Source of the DNA: Oscillospiraceae bacterium
GTDB taxonomy: Bacteria > Bacillota > Clostridia > Oscillospirales > UBA929
Assembly: GCA_031271525.1 (NCBI GenBank)
Contig: JAISVO010000182.1
Span: forward strand, 1 to 21,234
DNA: 21,234 bases
Reading direction: 5' to 3'
Shown here: piece by piece, positions 15,849 through 21,234 of the stretch
How positions within the stretch are numbered: position 1 is the first letter of the stretch
How the letters are laid out: every line of letters begins with the position of its first letter
Made by a program: the position numbers and the translations under genes
The notes under the pieces: generated by a model
The model's database searches: none
Told to the model about the DNA's origin: nothing
The model's input: only the letters and a program-made list of their open reading frames with translations

Positions 15849-16526
15849 ATGGCGGTGAAAAGCCCGAACGAGGGGCATCGGAAGCGGCTTCGGCAAACCT
15901 TCCGGATCAACTCCATCGAAGGGATGCAACCGCACGAGCAGATAGAACTGCTCCTCACCTTCTCCCTTTGCCGCCAAGATACCAAACAACTGGGGAAAGC
16001 GCTGCTGAAGCGGTTCGGAAGCCGCCGGGGGATTTTAGACGCCGGTTATGAGGACCTGATCGAGGTGGAGGGGATCGGCGAACAGACCGCGACCCTGATT
16101 ACGATGGTGGGTGAGTTCGCGCGGAGCTACGAGACGGATACGATGCGGAACACCCGGATCATGCCCGGCCGGACGGAAGCCTATGTGGCGGAGCAGATCG
16201 GGCGGAAGCGGAAGGAGTGCGCCATCGTGGTCTGCCTCGACGCGAAGAGCCGGATCCTTTGCTCGCGGATCCTCGGGGAGGGGAGCGCGACGCATGTTTC
16301 AATCCTGCGGCGGGATCTTGTGCGGATCGCCCTCGGCTGCGAGGCCACCGGCGTTTTGATCGGGCACAACCACCCGCGCGGGACGCCGATGCCCTCCCAA
16401 GCGGACATCAGCGAGGCGGGGCGGATCCGGAAGACGCTGGAGGAGCTGGGGATCACGATGGTCGATTTCATTGTGGTCGGGGAGAAGGGGGAAACCTATT
16501 CGATCCTGCGGAGCGGGCTGTTGTAA
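15849..16526 (+). CDS. radC: RadC family JAB/MPN domain protein
   Basis: This protein of 225 residues has an N-terminal helix-hairpin-helix region with EVEGIGEQTA (72-81) and a C-terminal JAB1/MPN metalloprotease-like domain. The metal motif is intact: His173, His175 and Asp186 in GHNHPRGTPMPSQADI. The family was named for DNA repair, but its cellular role is unproven and the fold suggests peptidase activity. Start ATG at 15849 has GGAGG ten bases upstream. It is divergent from purL. Its last 59 bases overlap the convergent CPBP gene. Confidence 0.93.
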   Translation: MAVKSPNEGHRKRLRQTFRINSIEGMQPHEQIELLLTFSLCRQDTKQLGKALLKRFGSRRGILDAGYEDLIEVEGIGEQTATLITMVGEFARSYETDTMRNTRIMPGRTEAYVAEQIGRKRKECAIVVCLDAKSRILCSRILGEGSATHVSILRRDLVRIALGCEATGVLIGHNHPRGTPMPSQADISEAGRIRKTLEELGITMVDFIVVGEKGETYSILRSGLL

Positions 16527-17289
16527 AGAACGACATAAGGCCCAGCAGAGCGATCCCGATGCCGCCCAGCAAGCAGAACAGAAGCCCCCAAACCGAACCG
16601 GGAAGGGGGATCGACAGCTCTGAAAAGGCGTTGAACGCCATGTGGGTCAGGATCGGGGCGAGGAGGGAGCCGCTCCTGTGATAAATCAGCCCCAAGACGA
16701 TCCCGGCGGGGAATACATACAGGAGCTGCAGCTTGGTTCCGTGGAACGCCGCGAATAGGAGCGCCTGCCACAGGACGGCGAAACACGGCGAAAACGCCCT
16801 CGCCAAAAAACGCTGGGTCAGCCCCCGAAAGAGAATTTCCTCCGCTACCGGCGCGGCGATGACGGTGCATAAAAGCTTGACAACCGGACCGGCGGCGCCG
16901 AGGGGATCGTCCACCGCCCCGCTGTGCTCGGCAAACCACGACGCCGGCAGGGGGAGGAGGAGGATCAGGCCGTTCAGCGCGAGGTTCAGCCCCACGCCGA
17001 TCTCGGTTAAGATCAGGACGCCGCCCGGGCGGGGACGGTAACCGCCCGCAAAAAGTGTCCGGCGGAACAGGAGGAGCACGATCAACAGCGTCAGGGCGGC
17101 GCCCCCGAGCATCAGCCAAGGCCGCGCCGCGCGAAGCGCCAGACGGGCGCGGTTCTCGGCAAACGTGTCGCCCGGAGAAACCGACCACCGTACGGCAAGC
17201 GCCGCGCAGTGGAAGACAACCGTCCGGACGGCTTCATACAGCGCGGGCGGGAACAGCGCCAGCAGCAACGCGCTCAGCTTCTTTGACAT
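16468..17289 (-). CDS. CPBP family intramembrane metalloprotease (Rce1-like)
   Basis: This membrane protein of 273 residues has about seven to eight hydrophobic segments. The family motifs are intact: motif 1 APVAEEILFRG (146-156) with Glu150, Glu151 and Arg155; motif 2 FAAFHG (179-184) with His183; motif 3 LTHMAFNAF (214-222) with His216 and Asn220. Such proteins are Abi/CAAX-type proteases, in bacteria linked to bacteriocin immunity or peptide processing; the substrate here is unknown. ATG at 17289 is the best start, although an in-frame TTG at 17301 exists; neither has a strong ribosome site. It starts 30 bases from the divergent regulator gene, leaving almost no room for separate promoters. 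It converges on radC with a 59-base overlap. Confidence 0.85.
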   Translation of the reverse strand: MSKKLSALLLALFPPALYEAVRTVVFHCAALAVRWSVSPGDTFAENRARLALRAARPWLMLGGAALTLLIVLLLFRRTLFAGGYRPRPGGVLILTEIGVGLNLALNGLILLLPLPASWFAEHSGAVDDPLGAAGPVVKLLCTVIAAPVAEEILFRGLTQRFLARAFSPCFAVLWQALLFAAFHGTKLQLLYVFPAGIVLGLIYHRSGSLLAPILTHMAFNAFSELSIPLPGSVWGLLFCLLGGIGIALLGLMSFFTTARSAGSNRFPPSPRPQ

Positions 17290-17319
17290 ACACACTACCA
17301 ATCATGGGAGGCATTCAAG

Positions 17320-18477
17320 ATGGATTACGATCAGGCGGGCCAAGACCTTCTGCTGGGGATTCTGGAGGCGCTGCCGAACCCGACGGCTCTGCTGAACCGG
17401 CTGGGGCAGACGGTCTATGTCAACGGGGTTTCTTGTCCAATCGACCTGAACGGCGCGGATTTCTCAAGGATGCCCGAAGTCCTCGCCGCCTTGGACGGGG
17501 CGGGGAAACCGCCCTTCCGGACCGAGCTCGCGACCCCCGAGGGGAGTGTGACCGGACTGATGGAGGTCTATCCGGTGAAAGCTGAGGACTCGGTCGCCGG
17601 CGCACTGGTGCTGTTCCGCCCCGACCCCTCGCGGGTGCGGCTGACCGGCGACGCGCTGCCGACGGTCAGCGCCGCGATGAACGCGGTGTGGGAACGGCTG
17701 GAGCGGCTGTCGATGCTCAAAACCCCCGTTCTCTTGCTGGGAGAACCGGGGCTTTGCAAGTCTGACTTTATCGGCGCGATACATCGGTTATCGAGTTTGC
17801 GGGACGCGCCTCTCGTCACGATCCGACGCGACAGCGGCCCGGGGGAGCTTTTGGACGCCGCGTCGGAGGCCGGGACGGTGTTCTGCGAACGGATCGACCT
17901 CTGGGAGGGGAAGCTGCTGCAAGACGCCGTAAGCCTCGCGGCAACCCGATTTGCCGGTAAAAAACCGGTTGCGGCCCGCCTGACGGCGACCGCCGCGCCC
18001 GACCTCGCCGACAAGGCCAAACGGGGGGAGTTCCCCGAGGAACTGTTCACCCGGATCAACATCATGCCGGTCTTTCTGCCGCCACTTCGCGACCGTCCGG
18101 AAGACATCCCGCCCGCCGCCCGCCGTCTCGCGCAGTCGTTTGCCGCGGAACGGAGGAAAGACATCGCGGGGTTTTCCGATCAAGCGATGGAGATTCTCCG
18201 CCACCAAGCGTGGGCGGGGAACTTGCGGGAGCTGCGCGACGCCGTATCGGACGCCGTGGACGCTTGTCCGGGCGGCGTCATACAGGCGGCGAACCTCAGC
18301 GGGCTGCTCTCGCCCCGGGAGGGCGGGAACCTGCGGTCCATCCGGAACGCCTACGGGCGGGACCACGCGAAAGCGCTGGTGAGCGCCTACGGACAATCCC
18401 TCGCCGGTAAACGGAAAGCCGCCAATGAAATGGGGATCAGTTTATCGACGCTGTACAGGATTCTGGGGTCTCATTAA
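17320..18477 (+). CDS. Degenerate NtrC-like (AAA+) regulator with Fis-type helix-turn-helix
   Basis: This protein of 385 residues is laid out like a sigma-54 activator. It has a PAS-like sensor (about 10-100), an AAA+ core (about 115-330) and a Fis-type helix-turn-helix (344-385, ending in GISLSTLYRIL). The core is altered. Walker A reads GEPGLCKS (141-148), with Cys146 where glycine is expected. Walker B reads TVFCER (186-191) instead of a D-E pair. The region that should hold the GAFTGA loop is missing between about 170 and 185. The FPEELFTRINIMP arginine-finger region (238-250), PPLRDRPEDI (254-263) and WAGNLREL (298-305) remain. It probably binds DNA without activating sigma-54, as TyrR does. 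ATG at 17320 has GGAGG upstream. Confidence 0.8.
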   Translation: MDYDQAGQDLLLGILEALPNPTALLNRLGQTVYVNGVSCPIDLNGADFSRMPEVLAALDGAGKPPFRTELATPEGSVTGLMEVYPVKAEDSVAGALVLFRPDPSRVRLTGDALPTVSAAMNAVWERLERLSMLKTPVLLLGEPGLCKSDFIGAIHRLSSLRDAPLVTIRRDSGPGELLDAASEAGTVFCERIDLWEGKLLQDAVSLAATRFAGKKPVAARLTATAAPDLADKAKRGEFPEELFTRINIMPVFLPPLRDRPEDIPPAARRLAQSFAAERRKDIAGFSDQAMEILRHQAWAGNLRELRDAVSDAVDACPGGVIQAANLSGLLSPREGGNLRSIRNAYGRDHAKALVSAYGQSLAGKRKAANEMGISLSTLYRILGSH

Positions 18478-19229
18478 GGCTGGTTCCCTTTATGGGCGAT
18501 GCAGAAATAGTTGCGGGGCTCCTCTTTGCAGGTGGTATACGGGCGTCCGTCGGCGTCGAGGAAGGAGACGCTGACGAAGCCGACCGCCAGCAGGATGTCC
18601 ACCATCCGGGAGAAGGTGAAGTTGCTGGAGAAGTGGTGCTCAATAACAATGTCGCCCGTTTCAACGTTGAGATGCCACTCCTCATACTCCCAGCGGTCAA
18701 TCTCCTCGTTGTATTCGTTCCGGGTGAGGAGGAAGGTGCGGTCCTCGTTCTCCTGCCATGAGCGGCGGTTCTCCATCAGTGTGCCCCTCATATGCCTGTA
18801 CTCCGGGTTGGAGATCTGGAAGACGAAGCTCCCGCCCGGTTTTAACGCGCGGTAGGCGTTGCGGGGGACATCCTCGTCCTCCACCGGGGTGTCGATCATC
18901 GTGACCAGATCGTACTCGTTCTCCTCCTCGAGGTCGTAGAAGTTCTCCACCCGGTACTCCGCCGCCGCGTTGGTGTTCTTCGCCATCATGATGAAGGTTT
19001 CGGAGAGGTCGGTGCCGACCACCGAATGCCCGGCGTCCAGCCAGACCTTGTGGTAGCTGCCCAGACCGCAGGCGAGGTCGAGGATCTTCAGGCTGTCGAG
19101 GGACAGTATGTTCAGTACCGCCTTTGCGTCGCGGTTCTGCTCCTCGGTGCTCTGGAACCCCCAGCCGATGAACCCCTCGTCAAATTCTTTGTCGCCGTAG
19201 CGGATCATCGGGACATAGATCTTTTTCAT
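18474..19229 (-). CDS. Class I SAM-dependent methyltransferase
   Basis: This protein of 251 residues has a Rossmann-type methyltransferase fold. Motif I is LDLACGLGSYH (50-60), the acidic residue ending strand 2 is Asp74 in VVGTDLSE, and the post-motif ALKPGGSFVFQISNPE lies at about 128-143. The C-terminal half, rich in aromatic and acidic residues, resembles small-molecule methyltransferases, but the substrate cannot be told. ATG at 19229 has AAGGGGG six bases upstream. It follows purH on the same strand after 92 bases, so it may share its transcript. It overlaps the end of the convergent regulator by four bases. Confidence 0.85.
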   Translation of the reverse strand: MKKIYVPMIRYGDKEFDEGFIGWGFQSTEEQNRDAKAVLNILSLDSLKILDLACGLGSYHKVWLDAGHSVVGTDLSETFIMMAKNTNAAAEYRVENFYDLEEENEYDLVTMIDTPVEDEDVPRNAYRALKPGGSFVFQISNPEYRHMRGTLMENRRSWQENEDRTFLLTRNEYNEEIDRWEYEEWHLNVETGDIVIEHHFSSNFTFSRMVDILLAVGFVSVSFLDADGRPYTTCKEEPRNYFCIAHKGNQP

Positions 19230-19321
19230 ACGGGACCCCCTTAAAAATTGTCATGTTCCGTAACGCCCGCAGGCTCGCCGTGTCCGCGCGCCTTTGCTTT
19301 CCTTCCGGGTTCCGGAACAGC

Positions 19322-20863
19322 TCAGTGCTTAAAATGCCTTTCCCCTGTAAACACCATCGCTATGTCAAAGCTGTCCGCGGCGTCGATGGATTCCTGATCC
19401 CGGATCGAGCCGCCCGGCTGCATGATCGCCGCGATACCCGCCGCTCCGGCGGCTTCCACGCAGTCGGAGAAGGGGAAGTAGGCGTCGCTTGCCATGACGC
19501 TGCCTTTGGCGCGCTCGCCGGCGAAGCGAATCGCGATTTCGGTCGGCATGATGCGGTTGACCTGACCCGGGCCGATCCCCACCGTCATGCCGTCCTTCGC
19601 CAGCACGATGGCGTTGCTCTTGACATGCTTGCAGACTTTCCACGCGAACTCCAGCGTCTCCAGCTCGTCCGGGGTGGGTTCGCGCTTGGTCGCTAACTTA
19701 ACCGCAGCGGAATCGAGGGAGAGGCAGTCGGCTTCCTGCACCAGCAGGCCGCCCTGAATCTTCTTGAAGTCGAGGGCGCCCTTGGGCAGCGGGGCGCAGA
19801 TGTCCTCCAGAAGCAGGATCCGCACGTTCTTCTTGCGGGTAAGCAGCTCCAGCGCTTCGTCGGTGTAGCCGGGGGCGATGATGATCTCTAAGAACGAAAC
19901 CTTTGTCATTTCCTCCGCCGTATCGACCTCGCAGAGCCGGTTGAGGGCGACGATGCCGCCGTAGATCGACACCGGGTCGGCTTCATACGCCTTACGGAAG
20001 GCTTCCGCCAACGTGTCCGCGACCGCGACGCCGCAAGGGTTCGCGTGTTTGACCGCGACCGCGCAGGGGCGGTCGAACTCTTTGATCAGGCCGACGGCCG
20101 CCGCCGCGTCGTTGATGTTGTTAAACGACATCTCCTTGCCGTGGAGCTGTTCCGCCTTCGCGAGGGACCCTTCGAGGCGCCCGATCTCGCGGTAGAACGC
20201 CGCCGATTGGTGGGGGTTTTCGCCGTAACGCAGGTCCTGCGCCCTCTCATAGGTGAGGGTCAGCGTTTCGGGGTAGACCACGCCGGCTTCCCGGCGGAGA
20301 TAGTCCGCGATCAGCGCGTCGTAGTGAGCGGTGTGCTCAAAGACCTTGCAGGCAAGCGCAAACCGTTTCTCCCTCGGGACGCCGCCGTTTTCCAGCATCT
20401 CCAAAATGCCCGCGTAATCGCCCGGATCAACCGCGACGACCACATCGGGCCAGTTTTTCGCGGCGGCGCGGATCAGGGTAGGCCCGCCGATGTCGATATT
20501 CTCGATCGCCTCGTCGAGACGGACGCCCTCGCGCAGAATGGTCTGCTTAAAGGGATAGAGGTTGATGACGACGATGTCGATCATTTCGATGTTGAGCAGC
20601 TCCATCTGCGCCATATGGTCGGCGCTTCCCCGCATGGCGAGGATACCGCCGTGGATCGCCGGATGGAGCGTCTTGAGCCGCCCGTCCAGACATTCGGGAA
20701 AGCCGGTGACCGCCGATACGTTGACGACGGGGATCCCCGCTTCCTCCAGCGTCTTTTGCGTGCCGCCCGTCGAAACGATCTCATAGCCGAGCGCGGCGGT
20801 TCTCCTCGCGAATTCGCAGACGCCGGTCTTGTCGGACACGCTGAACAACGCCCGTTTCTTCAT
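19322..20863 (-). CDS. purH: Bifunctional AICAR formyltransferase/IMP cyclohydrolase PurH
   Basis: This enzyme of 513 residues catalyses the last two steps to IMP: formylation of AICAR with 10-formyl-THF, then ring closure. The N-terminal cyclohydrolase domain (about 1-195) has SVSDKTG (8-14), STGGT (31-35) and GRLKTLHPAIHGG (61-73). The formyltransferase domain holds RYGENPHQ (212-219), catalytic Lys272-His273 in KHANPCG and MQPGGSIRDQE near the end. Length is normal. ATG at 20863 follows GGGGGGAAGAG. It stands alone with its own promoter, apart from purL. Confidence 0.96.
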   Translation of the reverse strand: MKKRALFSVSDKTGVCEFARRTAALGYEIVSTGGTQKTLEEAGIPVVNVSAVTGFPECLDGRLKTLHPAIHGGILAMRGSADHMAQMELLNIEMIDIVVINLYPFKQTILREGVRLDEAIENIDIGGPTLIRAAAKNWPDVVVAVDPGDYAGILEMLENGGVPREKRFALACKVFEHTAHYDALIADYLRREAGVVYPETLTLTYERAQDLRYGENPHQSAAFYREIGRLEGSLAKAEQLHGKEMSFNNINDAAAAVGLIKEFDRPCAVAVKHANPCGVAVADTLAEAFRKAYEADPVSIYGGIVALNRLCEVDTAEEMTKVSFLEIIIAPGYTDEALELLTRKKNVRILLLEDICAPLPKGALDFKKIQGGLLVQEADCLSLDSAAVKLATKREPTPDELETLEFAWKVCKHVKSNAIVLAKDGMTVGIGPGQVNRIMPTEIAIRFAGERAKGSVMASDAYFPFSDCVEAAGAAGIAAIMQPGGSIRDQESIDAADSFDIAMVFTGERHFKH

Positions 20864-20896
20864 ATGTCTCTTCCCCCCATCTTTCGTGTCTTGTAC

Positions 20897-20925
20897 ATTG
20901 TAGCACAGAACTCATCAATTGACAA
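20897..20925 (-). promoter_or_regulatory. Promoter of purH
   Basis: On the minus strand, TTGTCA (20925-20920), a 17-base spacer and TACAAT (20902-20897) give a good sigma-A match. The start point would be near 20890, leaving a leader of about 27 bases, too short for a riboswitch. Confidence 0.65.
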
Positions 20926-20938
20926 TGGAGAATTGCGC

Positions 20939-20972
20939 GGCAAGGACCCGCCTATAGAGGCGGGTCCTTGCC
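20939..20972. terminator. Perfect 15-bp stem-loop between the surface protein gene and purH
   Basis: GGCAAGGACCCGCCT (20939-20953) pairs perfectly with AGGCGGGTCCTTGCC (20958-20972) around an ATAG loop. It begins six bases past the stop codon of the minus-strand gene. No U run follows on that strand, so it may end or protect the transcript without being a classic terminator. Confidence 0.55.
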
Positions 20973-20978
20973 AATACC

Positions 20979-21234
20979 CTAGGAGTTTTTCCGCTCCAAA
21001 GACTCTTGCGGAGCCGACCCGGCATCTTCGGGTTCCATCCCGGCTTTTGGCGGCTTACGGTGCAGGATCCGGATCAACGCCGCGGTCAGCGCCACGACGC
21101 CGGTTACCAGACCGCCGGCAAGCCCCGGGAAGGCGTCGCCGGTGGGGACGTTTTCAGGCGCCGACGCCGGAACCAAAGCGGGGGCGGTTGGGTTGTTGAA
21201 GGCGGATATCGTTGTGCTGCCCGGATCGTCCAGA
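20979..21234 (-). CDS. C-terminal end of a probable surface-anchored protein (partial, 5' part off the right edge)
   Basis: Only the last 84 codons are visible, open to the right edge. The tail is rich in Pro, Ala and Asn, then reads ENVPTGDAFPGLAGG, a hydrophobic helix (GLVTGVVALTAALIRIL) and a basic stretch (HRKPPK), followed by about 25 polar residues up to NS. This resembles a sortase-type sorting signal with an NVPTG motif in place of LPxTG or NPxTG, or else a simple C-terminal membrane anchor. The long polar tail after the basic residues is unusual for a sorting signal. A TTG at 21176 is in frame but is probably internal. The rest of the protein cannot be judged. Confidence 0.5.
   Translation of the reverse strand, partial: LDDPGSTTISAFNNPTAPALVPASAPENVPTGDAFPGLAGGLVTGVVALTAALIRILHRKPPKAGMEPEDAGSAPQESLERKNS

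Noticed and set aside
20915..20936. CAATTGACAATGGAGAATTG-like sequence considered as an intergenic mobile repeat
   Set aside because: Its main part is explained by the -35 region of the purH promoter, and no second copy is in the window.

Overview
The window is a GC-rich, densely packed bacterial chromosome segment. Gene content points to a Gram-positive of the Clostridia, probably a high-GC gut-type lineage. The evidence is the Mini-III ribonuclease MrnC, a YitT-family protein, an ECF-transporter S component, a single-chain clostridial-type PurL of 1230 residues, a CPBP protease, and a phoP-phoR pair inside the pst operon. I see no phage, insertion sequence, CRISPR array, tRNA or rRNA. Genes often overlap or lie a few bases apart, and no gap between genes exceeds about 190 bases.

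Left edge (1-1379): a MocR-type regulator (GntR helix-turn-helix plus the start of an aminotransferase-like domain) runs off the left end. It is divergent from an ECF-type vitamin-uptake S component. The shared 186-base intergenic region holds a clear promoter and several repeats, which is the usual layout of a vitamin-uptake gene and its regulator.

Phosphate region (1351-7590, minus strand): one operon, pstS-pstC-pstA-pstB-phoU-phoP-phoR, is preceded by Pho-box-like TTTACA repeats. It encodes the high-affinity phosphate ABC importer and its two-component control. PstS appears to be circularly permuted: its usual second half comes first. Upstream on the same strand is a polyprenyl-phosphate-type family 2 glycosyltransferase.

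Middle (8630-15850): mrnC and a YitT-family gene are translationally coupled on the plus strand. Convergent to them is a purL-led minus-strand pair. Its second gene is a 670-residue fusion of a glycerol-1-phosphate dehydrogenase (AraM/EgsA type) with a HAD-IIA phosphatase (AraL/NagD type). Both halves keep their active-site motifs, which suggests a DHAP to G1P to glycerol (or related) two-step enzyme.

Right part (15849-21234): radC is divergent from purL, and the two promoters lie back to back. A CPBP intramembrane protease converges on radC and diverges from an NtrC-like regulator. That regulator has lost the sigma-54 contact loop and has a broken Walker A motif. A SAM-dependent methyltransferase and purH follow on the minus strand. 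The window ends in the C-terminal tail of a probable surface-anchored protein, separated from purH by a perfect 15-bp stem-loop.

The observations most worth following are the permuted PstS, the dehydrogenase-phosphatase fusion and the degenerate activator.
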